From the NCBI GenBank assembly GCA_964354995.1, contig CAYHBQ010000002.1, positions 1 through 39,711 on the forward strand: 39,711 bases of DNA, given 5' to 3'. Shown here in pieces: positions 29,482-37,110 of the stretch (position 1 is its first letter; the number at the start of each line of letters is the position of its first letter). The position numbers were made by a program, and so were the translations under genes. Source of the stretch: JBBSZK01 sp964354995 (lineage in GTDB: Archaea > Nanobdellota > Nanobdellia > Pacearchaeales > GW2011-AR1). The notes under the pieces were generated by a model. It did no database searches. It was not told the DNA's origin and was given only the letters and a program-made list of their open reading frames with translations.

Positions 29482-30273
29482 ATGAAAAAGAGAGAGAAAA
29501 CAAAAAGAGTGAAACACAAGATTTATCATAAGAGCAAAGCGCATTCAAAAAGAGTAAAGCCGAAAAAAACCGAACGAGTGCCAACCGGAATCCCTAACTT
29601 CGATACGCTGATTGAAGGAGGATTTGAAAAAAATTCAACCAATTTGTTAATAGGGGGAGCGGGAAGTGGAAAATCAATTTTTGCCATTCAATTCCTAATG
29701 AAAGGAATCAAAGAAGGAGAACCAGGGCTATATATCACATTTGAAGAAACAAAGGAAGAGTTCTATGCAAACATGGCACGATTCGGATGGGACTTGCGAA
29801 AATATGAAAATGAGGGAATGTTTGTTTTCCTCGAATATACGCCCGAACGAGTAAAGACCATGCTTGAGGAAGGCGGAGGTGCAATTGAGAACATAATTCT
29901 CAAGGGCAAAATAGCCAGAGTAGTAATAGATAGCATAACGTCATTCGAACTACTCTTCGACAACGAGCTTGAAAAACGTGAAGCTGCTTTCGAATTATTT
30001 AATATGATAAGTAAGTGGAACTGTACCGCGGTCGTAACATTTGAAGCAAATATTCGCTCAAGCGATAAACCTGACACGCGTACCATGGAATTTGAAGCAG
30101 ACTCCATCATTGCATTTTACTTTATGCGAACAAAAAACGAAAGAAAACGATATTTAGAAGTGCTTAAAATGCGAGGGACAAAACACTCGACAAAGATATT
30201 TTCGTTTGAAATGACAAGAACGGGAATTGCACTCGGGAAAAAACCATTTACAGGGAAGATAGAAGCCTATTGA
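29482..30273 (+). CDS. KaiC/RadA-like RecA-superfamily ATPase
   Basis: 263 residues. A 30-residue Lys-rich N-terminal tail precedes the KaiC domain: RVPTGIPNFDTLIEGGF, Walker A GGAGSGKS near residue 60, a catalytic Glu pair in YITFEETKEEF, and Walker B VVIDSITSF near 155. In archaella the KaiC-like protein ArlH binds the motor and controls assembly. This gene's place between the pilus motor genes and the minor pilins suggests a similar partner, but sequence alone does not separate it from other RAD55-like ATPases. Confidence 0.82.
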   Translation: MKKREKTKRVKHKIYHKSKAHSKRVKPKKTERVPTGIPNFDTLIEGGFEKNSTNLLIGGAGSGKSIFAIQFLMKGIKEGEPGLYITFEETKEEFYANMARFGWDLRKYENEGMFVFLEYTPERVKTMLEEGGGAIENIILKGKIARVVIDSITSFELLFDNELEKREAAFELFNMISKWNCTAVVTFEANIRSSDKPDTRTMEFEADSIIAFYFMRTKNERKRYLEVLKMRGTKHSTKIFSFEMTRTGIALGKKPFTGKIEAY

Positions 30274-30280
30274 CGAGCAC

Positions 30281-30288
30281 TTTAAATA
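30281..30288 (+). promoter_or_regulatory. TATA box that fixes the GTG start at 30310
   Basis: TTTAAATA ending 22 bases before the GTG at 30310; the next GTG at 30313 is the alternative. Confidence 0.6.
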
Positions 30289-30309
30289 ATCGCATTCCGA
30301 ATCTAAAGC

Positions 30310-30795
30310 GTGGTGAAAAAGAGAGGGCAAGCATGGGGTATCGATGTAACACTTGCGGCAATGATATTTGTTGCAGGAATCGTCGTATTCTACTTATACA
30401 CAATTAACTATAAATCAGGAGAAGGTCTCGAAGTTGAAGAAGGGCGTTTTGAGGCAGGGCTCGTGGCTTCAAGCATCCTTTCAGAAGGTGCTCCTGAAGA
30501 CTGGGATCAAGACACGGTAAGCAAGATAGGCATCCTCACACAAGGTCAGATAAACGAAACGAAGTTAGCACGATTTTACAATCTCACCCAAACAGATTAC
30601 GAAAGAACCAGACAGTTATTTGGTATACGATACGACTATTTCGTAAGCCTCTCCGTTCCCCTTGTAATAGAAGGTTCTCTGCGAGAAGGAATAGGCAAAC
30701 AGCCAGACGAAAGCGCGGAAAACACATTAAAGTTAACAAGATTCACTAACTATCAAAACAAGCCAGTAACCATTGAGGTGCTCGCATGGAACTAA
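30310..30795 (+). CDS. Minor pilin-like membrane-anchored protein
   Basis: 161 residues, GTG start. VKKRGQAWGIDVTLAAMIFV is a basic leader plus hydrophobic helix of the class III type, but without the Glu5 of major pilins. The outer part is acidic and helical with a C-terminal strand. It leads a chain of three anchored proteins: the next start overlaps its end by 10 bases. Probably a minor pilin or an anchor for the large VWA protein. Confidence 0.68.
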   Translation: MVKKRGQAWGIDVTLAAMIFVAGIVVFYLYTINYKSGEGLEVEEGRFEAGLVASSILSEGAPEDWDQDTVSKIGILTQGQINETKLARFYNLTQTDYERTRQLFGIRYDYFVSLSVPLVIEGSLREGIGKQPDESAENTLKLTRFTNYQNKPVTIEVLAWN

Positions 30796-33700
30796 ACAAA
30801 AAGAGAGGGGTGTTTTTTAGCCTTGATGCAATCATTGCATTGGGAATTATTCTTTTAACAATTCTTCTCGCGTACCCTTTTCTCAACGAACCTAAACCAG
30901 AAACAGAATTACAATCAGATATCATACAATCACTTTCCTCACTTAAGATATATGAGTTAGATAGCGCGTATGCGCAAGGACTTATCGCAGATGGAAGCCT
31001 AATAGAAACCAACAAATCGGTTCTAGAAGCGCTTGGAGAGCTCTATGTAAAAAATGTAACCCAAGCGAAACTACTCGCAGAAGAAGTACTCAATGAACTT
31101 GAAACAAAAGAAAATATAGGGTTATGGTATGGAAACACGCTCCTCGCGTCAAAAAATAGTTCTGCCTACGAAAACGCGCAAAAAGTAGAAACCGCACGAC
31201 AGATAATAAGTGGAATTCAAGAAGGAGAAAGTGTGACTGGATTCTCTGCGAGAGCATTTTTACAAAGCAAACGACAAACTAAATATGCCTACATTGGAGG
31301 ATACGTCGGAGAAGGAAACCTTACAATTCCTCTCGAATTCAACGGAGTCGCACTGGGAGCAACACTTGAAGCAACAACAAGTACAAACTTTGACGTATAT
31401 ATTAATGATAATTTCGTAGGAAGTTATCAAAAATCTCCCTCGCAAACAGAACCTCAAAATTATACGCTTGGAGTAACATTCTTTCAAAATGGAACAAATA
31501 ATATAACCCTCCGAGCAGCAAATTTATCTGTTGCAGGAGGATTCGTCAAATTAGTCTATTTAAGTTCCGTTCAGTACAAGCAGCCTGTACGCTATCATTT
31601 TCCAGGAATAGAGGGGGTAGTAAACCTTTATGATGGATTCTACGTACCAGGGACGCTCACCGAACTCGCAATTTCACTGCATTACGACAGCGCATATACC
31701 TCCTTCCTCACCATCGGCAACACAACCGTTTTAAGTAATACCACGACGGGCGAGACTACGGTAATCCTGACAAATAGCGAGCTTAATGCGCTACTCGATT
31801 ATGACTCATTGAGCAATCGGTCAATACCGATACGATTCGGTTTAGAAAACCTCTCGCTTATAGGAGAAGGAATTAAAGATATAGATGTCGTGCTCATCAC
31901 CGATGTATCGGGCAGTATGGCTTGGAGAATGGATAATGACAACAACGGAATAACCAGAAGTTGCACCGACCCGCTTATTAACGACCCTTCAACAAGAAGG
32001 ATTAGTCTAGCAAAATGTTTAGACCGCGATTTCGTCGCAACTATCCTTAACAGCAGCGTGGGAAGCCGAGTCGCGCTCGTTTCATTCTCAGATGATGCAA
32101 ACAACTACGTAAGTTTAACTCACAATCAAACGCTACTTAATAATACCATTTTTTCATACAGTACAGGAGGTGCAACCTGCCTTTCGTGCGCCATAAATAG
32201 AGCATACCAAATTCTTGAAGCCGAAGGCGCGGCAAATCGTACAAAATTCATTATTGCAATGACCGATGGGGTAACCAACCGGCGAAGCACCGAAAGCTGT
32301 AACGATCTCTATGGATCAAGTGGTCCAACAAACGCCTATATACAGGGAAGCGGATTGAACGGACTTTTACTAAAAAGGAACGAGACGACAAAGATATGGG
32401 CCGCGTTACCTCCTCCTGCAAGTAACACGCTCAACGATATCGATTTGCTCAATGAAACCCTCGGATTTGCAGCGGGCGCGAATGGAAAAATACTGAAGTG
32501 GAATGGAAATGTATGGTCAAACGAAACGTCCCCTATCACATCAACACTCTATCGTGTAGATGTGTACAATGGAACCTACGCACTTGCCGTCGGTGCAAGC
32601 GGACGAGTGGTACGATGGAATGGTGCAAGCTGGTCAACATTAGCGACAATTTCAAACGCACCAACGATTTATGGGATAAACATGTATAATCACACCCTTA
32701 TTTTCGCCAGCGGAGCGCGTAGCGGTTCAGGACGCATATTCCGTTCATCCAATGGAGGACAATCATGGAGCGAAATAGAGAGTAGTACTACCGAATATCG
32801 CGCCGTAAAAATAATTAACGCGACCCGAGCATTCGCAGTTGGAAGCGGAGGAAGAATAATGCAATGGTCCTCAGGAAGCACCTGGTCACAAGTCAGTTCA
32901 GGCACTTCAGAGAATCTGTACGGAATAGACTCGTATAACCGCACAAGAGTCTTTGCAGTGGGAGGGAACAATGGCAAGTCAGTTGCAGTAAGTTACAATG
33001 GAGCAAGTTGGAGCTCATCCCTCAACACGGGAGGAGACTCGCTGCGAGACGTAGCAGTGCTCGATAACGCGGTCCGCGCAGTAGGTGAAGGAAGTACTAT
33101 CTATGAAAGAAATGCAACCGCCTGGACAAAAATATATACCGTGCCCCCCGCCTATGGAGGAATCAGCACGTCGGGAGTCTCATGCACTGCGGATTCAGAT
33201 AGTTGTACTGAAATAAACTCTTTTCCTGGTCTAAACGCAAACTACAGCTCATGTCGAGCACGAGAATTGATAAATGCGACTATTTATTCAGTCGGGTTCG
33301 GACCAATTGCAACGTGCGGATTCGCAAACCAATTACTACAATCCATCGCATTGTGCGGAAATGGTACATTTTATGCGAGTAGTGATGCGGAGGAACTAAG
33401 AGAGTTCTATGAGAGCATTGCGCAAGATCTTATTCGATTGTCGTACAGCGAGCAGACTGCAAAAACAGAAGGAAATATTTCAGCAAGGCTTTATCCGGAT
33501 TCTTATTTAGAGTTCAATTACACAGAAACCCCTACCCCCTACGGACTGTTGCTTTCATATGAAAAGTTATTCGATAATAGTACCTCTGCAACATTGAGTC
33601 TGCCAGGAAACGTAACCGTTCTAGACCTTAAAGCCCTTTCATATTCGGGTGCACGTTGGACATCACAGCTTGCAATCAATCAGCAAATAGTGTATAGTCT

Positions 33701-34193
33701 CGCTTCCTACGGGACGGATTTCACAAAACGTGGAGACCCCTTCCAAATACATATTCCTACTGAATATGTGGGACCACAAAATAATATCACGTTAGTTACC
33801 GGACTTTCGCCAACTAACACAAGTGAAGGCTCTCCCCACAACAAACTTGTATACACCTTGCTCAAGAACGCATCCGGATATTCGCCCATCGTTTCAGTTT
33901 CCGAGGGGTGCACCTGGACAATTGATTTTGACAGCGGAGCCAATCTTACAACACGCATTCCAGGAAACTATTCTGAAAGCAGCGTGTGCACATACCAAGC
34001 AACGGGTATTTCTTATAACAACAATGATGCAGCACAAGAAGCAGTTTATCGTTTATTCGATAGTCTTGACCTTAACAAAGATAATAGAGTGGATGTAGAA
34101 TTCACTGAAGACGATCTTGAAATAACCCTCACCGAAGTAACGGGAATCCCATTCACATGGTCGACGGAGGTGCAAGTACGCGCATGGCGCTAA
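30786..34193 (+). CDS. VWA-domain surface protein with inserted beta-propeller
   Basis: 1135 residues, the largest protein here. MELNKKRGVFFSLDAIIAL is a pilin-like leader and helix. Residues 40-190 are helical and 190-360 beta-rich. A VWA domain starts near 366 (LITDVSGSMAW, a full MIDAS; TGGATCLS; AMTDGV). It is interrupted near 515-790 by seven similar units of about 40 residues with a G-x-x-W-x-G/N-x-x-W core (GKILKWNGNVWSNE; GRVVRWNGASWSTL). The VWA fold then resumes (INATIYSVGFGP...NGTFYASSDAEEL) to about 890. The rest holds an EF-like loop DLNKDNRVDVEF. Many N-x-S/T sites. Likely a pilus-tip adhesin. Confidence 0.85.
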   Translation: MELNKKRGVFFSLDAIIALGIILLTILLAYPFLNEPKPETELQSDIIQSLSSLKIYELDSAYAQGLIADGSLIETNKSVLEALGELYVKNVTQAKLLAEEVLNELETKENIGLWYGNTLLASKNSSAYENAQKVETARQIISGIQEGESVTGFSARAFLQSKRQTKYAYIGGYVGEGNLTIPLEFNGVALGATLEATTSTNFDVYINDNFVGSYQKSPSQTEPQNYTLGVTFFQNGTNNITLRAANLSVAGGFVKLVYLSSVQYKQPVRYHFPGIEGVVNLYDGFYVPGTLTELAISLHYDSAYTSFLTIGNTTVLSNTTTGETTVILTNSELNALLDYDSLSNRSIPIRFGLENLSLIGEGIKDIDVVLITDVSGSMAWRMDNDNNGITRSCTDPLINDPSTRRISLAKCLDRDFVATILNSSVGSRVALVSFSDDANNYVSLTHNQTLLNNTIFSYSTGGATCLSCAINRAYQILEAEGAANRTKFIIAMTDGVTNRRSTESCNDLYGSSGPTNAYIQGSGLNGLLLKRNETTKIWAALPPPASNTLNDIDLLNETLGFAAGANGKILKWNGNVWSNETSPITSTLYRVDVYNGTYALAVGASGRVVRWNGASWSTLATISNAPTIYGINMYNHTLIFASGARSGSGRIFRSSNGGQSWSEIESSTTEYRAVKIINATRAFAVGSGGRIMQWSSGSTWSQVSSGTSENLYGIDSYNRTRVFAVGGNNGKSVAVSYNGASWSSSLNTGGDSLRDVAVLDNAVRAVGEGSTIYERNATAWTKIYTVPPAYGGISTSGVSCTADSDSCTEINSFPGLNANYSSCRARELINATIYSVGFGPIATCGFANQLLQSIALCGNGTFYASSDAEELREFYESIAQDLIRLSYSEQTAKTEGNISARLYPDSYLEFNYTETPTPYGLLLSYEKLFDNSTSATLSLPGNVTVLDLKALSYSGARWTSQLAINQQIVYSLASYGTDFTKRGDPFQIHIPTEYVGPQNNITLVTGLSPTNTSEGSPHNKLVYTLLKNASGYSPIVSVSEGCTWTIDFDSGANLTTRIPGNYSESSVCTYQATGISYNNNDAAQEAVYRLFDSLDLNKDNRVDVEFTEDDLEITLTEVTGIPFTWSTEVQVRAWR

Positions 34194-35113
34194 TACCTGA
34201 CAAGAGGGGATTCTTTTTTACAATACTTACGATAATAACGCTTTCCTTATTCCTTATAACCTATGGAATCTACAACGAATTTAAAGAACGTTCGTCAGAA
34301 CAGAAACGAGTAAAAACGCTTGATAGCTTCTTAAAAGCAACTGAAGCAGACCTCTCGCGTCAAGCATACATCATGGGTTTTAGGGCAATATTTATCATCG
34401 AAAGTGCAATAAGCGCATCGGGAAGTTATAGTTCAGATGTCAACGCACAGGTCAATGAGATAATACAAAATGGCACGTTGGGCGGAGTACCGCAACCACT
34501 CATGATTGGAGCAACGCTGCCCGAGATAAGTGCGTTCGCGAATGAAAAAGCATCCAAGCTCAACGCAGAACTAACACTCTCGCAACCGACAATACATGTT
34601 TTCCAACGCGACCCTTGGCAGGTAATTGTGCAAATAAATACGACCCTCGTTCTCAACGACAAAAACGATAAAGCTAATTGGACAATCAGCGAATCTATTG
34701 AAGCACCCCTAGAAATAGACAACTTCGAAGATCCACTTTATATTGTGAACACTAACGGTCTCGTAACCAACAAGATAACTCGAACACCCTATGAAGACTT
34801 CACACAGGGCACCGATGTAACCAATTTAATAGATCATGTAACAAACTCGTACTATACGGCAACGTCACTTGCGCCCAGTTTTATGCAAAGGCTTGAAGGA
34901 AACCTAACTCCAAGCGAAGAGGGCATAGAGTCGTTCGTGAACCTCCAAGAGCTCAGCAGTGTAGGTATGACGGTACAAGACAAAAGCGTCGTAGACCATG
35001 TATACTTTTCATCACAAAATCCTCTCGCTTATAGAATCCAAGGAATGCAGTCATGGTTCAAAATCGATGACGCTCATCTGCAAATTTATGGCGTCGAAGA
35101 GCTCATACTCTAA
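34184..35113 (+). CDS. Anchored surface protein, third of the minor-pilin chain
   Basis: 309 residues from ATG 34184, which overlaps the end of the VWA gene by 10 bases, exactly as the VWA gene overlaps its predecessor. MALIPDKRGFFFTILTIITL is a pilin-like leader and helix, followed by a helical then strand-rich outer domain with several N-x-T sites. A longer frame from 34157 exists but would overlap more. No known family. Probably assembles with the VWA protein, by context. Confidence 0.68.
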   Translation: MALIPDKRGFFFTILTIITLSLFLITYGIYNEFKERSSEQKRVKTLDSFLKATEADLSRQAYIMGFRAIFIIESAISASGSYSSDVNAQVNEIIQNGTLGGVPQPLMIGATLPEISAFANEKASKLNAELTLSQPTIHVFQRDPWQVIVQINTTLVLNDKNDKANWTISESIEAPLEIDNFEDPLYIVNTNGLVTNKITRTPYEDFTQGTDVTNLIDHVTNSYYTATSLAPSFMQRLEGNLTPSEEGIESFVNLQELSSVGMTVQDKSVVDHVYFSSQNPLAYRIQGMQSWFKIDDAHLQIYGVEELIL

Positions 35114-35123
35114 GACAAGAATG

Positions 35124-35131
35124 TTTATAAA
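35124..35131 (+). promoter_or_regulatory. TATA box of the major pilin
   Basis: TTTATAAA that predicts a start near 35153 and a leader of about 33 bases, unlike the leaderless genes around it. Confidence 0.55.
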
Positions 35132-35170
35132 CTCCCTCGATATAACCTTCATATAATCAACAAAAACTAA

Positions 35171-35180
35171 AAGGAGGTGG
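35171..35180 (+). promoter_or_regulatory. Strong Shine-Dalgarno site of the major pilin
   Basis: AAGGAGGTGG, 5 bases before ATG 35186, the longest match to the 16S tail noticed in this window. It shows that ATG 35186, not the GTG at 35177 inside the site, is the start. Confidence 0.75.
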
Positions 35181-35185
35181 AAACG

Positions 35186-35641
35186 ATGCACAAAAAAGGA
35201 CAAGCGGCGATGGAATTCTTGATGACCTATGGATGGGCCATTCTTGCAGCCATAATTGCGATTGGTGTTCTTGCATATTTCGGCGTATTCAGCCCAGGGA
35301 AGTACACTACTGGATCAACGGTCGTTAATCCTCCCTTCTATGCAAATTCATGGAACGTTCAAGCAGATGTAGCAGGAAGTTCCGGAATTATTCTCGAGCT
35401 CCGTAACAACGGAGGCGAAGACTTTGAAGTTCAGAGCATAGATGTTACAAATTGCGGAATATTCGCAACGCCAACAACTGTCGCGACAGGAGCGCTTCAA
35501 GCGTTCACCATTGACTGTACTGCGGGAGCATTGACTGAAGGAGATAGCTTCAAAGGAGATATCACCATCACCTATCTAAAAACAGGTAGTTCGGTTGTAT
35601 TAACCTCGACAGGAACAATCGCGGAAAAAGTCACGGCATAA
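35186..35641 (+). CDS. Major type IV pilin (probable)
   Basis: 151 residues beginning MHKKGQAAMEFLMTYGWAIL. Predicted cleavage after KKG leaves QAAMEF with Glu5, a textbook class III prepilin, followed by a helix and a small beta-rich head containing two Cys (TNCGIF; TIDCTAG) that could form a disulphide. The strong ribosome-binding site, its own promoter and a T-rich terminator suggest high expression. The first 12 codons are nearly identical in DNA to the pilin part of the next protein gene. Confidence 0.85.
   Translation: MHKKGQAAMEFLMTYGWAILAAIIAIGVLAYFGVFSPGKYTTGSTVVNPPFYANSWNVQADVAGSSGIILELRNNGGEDFEVQSIDVTNCGIFATPTTVATGALQAFTIDCTAGALTEGDSFKGDITITYLKTGSSVVLTSTGTIAEKVTA
35195..35229 (+). 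repeat. 35-base direct repeat, pilin copy 1
   Basis: Identical to 36202-36236 including third codon positions; covers the cleavage site and the first turn of the helix. Confidence 0.9.
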
Positions 35642-35646
35642 AGCCA

Positions 35647-35676
35647 TTTTTATTTTTTATTTTATCTTTTTCTTTT
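35647..35676 (+). terminator. T-rich terminator after the major pilin
   Basis: A run of four to six T clusters (about 25 T in 30 bases) starting 6 bases after the stop codon, the usual archaeal intrinsic termination signal. Confidence 0.7.
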
Positions 35677-35719
35677 GAGTACCCCGAGAGGGCGTGGTTT
35701 GAACTAAATTCTTGACGTC

Positions 35720-35743
35720 AAAGATTTTCGGTAGAAAATCTTT
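35720..35743. repeat. Inverted repeat overlapping the tRNA-Ile TATA box
   Basis: Perfect 10-base arms (AAAGATTTTC and GAAAATCTTT) around a 4-base GGTA centre. The right arm enters the tRNA-Ile TATA box, so it may act as an operator or as a back-up terminator hairpin. Confidence 0.6.
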
Positions 35744-35748
35744 ATAAA
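35741..35748 (+). promoter_or_regulatory. TATA box of tRNA-Ile
   Basis: TTTATAAA ending 24 bases before the first tRNA base. Confidence 0.6.
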
Positions 35749-35771
35749 GACCCCAGAAGTCCCCTCTACAA

Positions 35772-35933
35772 GATCGCGTAGCTCAGCCTGGTTAGAGCAC
35801 CGCTCTGATACCGTAGCTTCGAAAGAAGCGAGGCGCCACGGACCAAAGTCTGTGTCGACGGGAACTTCAGCAAAAGTTTCCGCACAAAACGTCAGTGAGG
35901 CGGGGGTCCCATGTTCAAATCATGGCGCGATCA
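35772..35933 (+). tRNA. tRNA-Ile(GAT) with intron
   Basis: Acceptor GATCGCG pairs perfectly with CGCGATC, then discriminator A; CCA not encoded. D arm GCTC...GAGC, anticodon stem CCGCT/GGCGG with one G-U, T arm CCATG-TTCAAAT-CATGG. Anticodon GAT is at 35807-35809. Exons are 35772-35810 and 35898-35933, 75 bases in total; the 87-base intron lies at position 37/38 and contains a GCTTC-GAAA-GAAGC hairpin and a second stem (GGGAACTT/AAGTTTCC). Confidence 0.92.
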
Positions 35934-35950
35934 TCCTACTAAAACCAAAG

Positions 35951-35958
35951 ATTATAAA
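35951..35958 (+). promoter_or_regulatory. TATA box of the pilin-TSP3 gene
   Basis: ATTATAAA ending 28 bases before ATG 35986, predicting a leader of about 6 bases and supporting the long form of the protein. Confidence 0.5.
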
Positions 35959-35985
35959 GGGCTCTGACTAAGAACGTGGAAGAGC

Positions 35986-37098
35986 ATGAAATTAAGAGGG
36001 GAAGTTATCTATAGACGCATACACCTCCTCCTAGGAGTGATATTTTTAGGAGCCTCTCTGGTATTTTTAACGCACTCATTACCTTCCATAACCGGATTCA
36101 GCGTCATAGAAAATATAGGGATCCAAAAAAACTCGCTTGTGGGAAGCGTGTGTCTACTGAACGCAGCGCTTATGTTCCGTCTCGCTACCCGAAACGCAAG
36201 CAAAGGACAAGCGGCGATGGAATTCTTGATGACCTACGGTTGGACTATTCTTGCAGTAATCATTGTCATGGGTGTAGTAGGATATTACTCCTTCTTTAAT
36301 ACGGATAGGTTGCTTCCTGACAGTACGCTCCTAGGCCCCCCCTTCTACGGAGTTGCAGGGAGTGCAGACGAAGATAGCGTTAATTTTGGCATTCGCAACA
36401 ACGGCGACCAAAGTTACACAGTCACTGGAGTCACGGTGCCTGGATGTGGCACTTATACCGATTCATTCACCGTCGCGAGAGGCGCAACTGTCGATCTTTC
36501 AGTGCAATGCGATGAAAATCTCAATCCCGACGATAGATTTGATGGCGACGTAACAATAAACTATCGCTCATCAGGAAGTACCGTAGACAAAACGGCCTCG
36601 GGATCAATTGGTACCCGCGTACAATCAGGAACAGGAACACAATTCTCTCCCCCTCTAGATTCAGGAGATGGCGGTCAACAAAACCCTGATCAAGACGGAG
36701 ACGGAATAACCGATGCATTAGACAACTGCCCTGCAATAGCAAACCCTGCCCAGACCGATAGCGATGGAGATGGAACAGGAGATGCCTGCGATGCTCAAAC
36801 GTGTGGCAATAATATACAAGAAGGGACAGAGATTTGTGATGGTACGGACATAAATGGAGAGTCCTGCACAGGATCCGGAGTCTGCCCTATAACGCTCGCC
36901 TGTCCTTATGAGGGAGGAACACTCGCGTGTGCACTAGACTGTACACAATATAATACAAATCAATGCACGCCCACGCAGTGCAGCGATGGATTAGACAACG
37001 ACTTAGATGGAAAGATAGACTACGGACAAGACACTGAATGCGACAATCAATCAGATGATCAAGAACTAAAAGCGATTGGACCAGGTGGCGCCGTATAA
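35986..37098 (+). CDS. Pilin domain with extra N-terminal helices and Ca-binding repeats
   Basis: 370 residues. Residues 1-65 hold two hydrophobic helices around the motif SITGFSVIENIG. A prepilin-type site then appears internally at about 73 (SKGQAAMEFLMTYGWTILAV, Glu5 kept), followed by a beta-rich pilin head to about 205. Thrombospondin type-3-like Ca repeats (DQDGDGITDALDNCP; DSDGDGTGDACD) and a Cys-rich end (CGNNIQEGTEICDG; CSDGLDNDLDGKIDY) complete it. ATG 36172 would give a normal short leader, but the TATA box supports 35986. Likely an adhesive variant pilin. Confidence 0.8.
   Translation: MKLRGEVIYRRIHLLLGVIFLGASLVFLTHSLPSITGFSVIENIGIQKNSLVGSVCLLNAALMFRLATRNASKGQAAMEFLMTYGWTILAVIIVMGVVGYYSFFNTDRLLPDSTLLGPPFYGVAGSADEDSVNFGIRNNGDQSYTVTGVTVPGCGTYTDSFTVARGATVDLSVQCDENLNPDDRFDGDVTINYRSSGSTVDKTASGSIGTRVQSGTGTQFSPPLDSGDGGQQNPDQDGDGITDALDNCPAIANPAQTDSDGDGTGDACDAQTCGNNIQEGTEICDGTDINGESCTGSGVCPITLACPYEGGTLACALDCTQYNTNQCTPTQCSDGLDNDLDGKIDYGQDTECDNQSDDQELKAIGPGGAV
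36202..36236 (+). repeat. 35-base direct repeat, pilin copy 2
   Basis: Same sequence as 35195-35229, about 1 kb away in direct orientation. Confidence 0.9.
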
Positions 37099-37110
37099 GA
37101 AGACTATTAG

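Noticed and set aside
34157..34183. GTG/ATG start nine codons before 34184
   Set aside because: It would lengthen the overlap with the VWA gene and add a non-leader sequence before the KRG prepilin-like motif; the 10-base overlap from 34184 mirrors the preceding junction.
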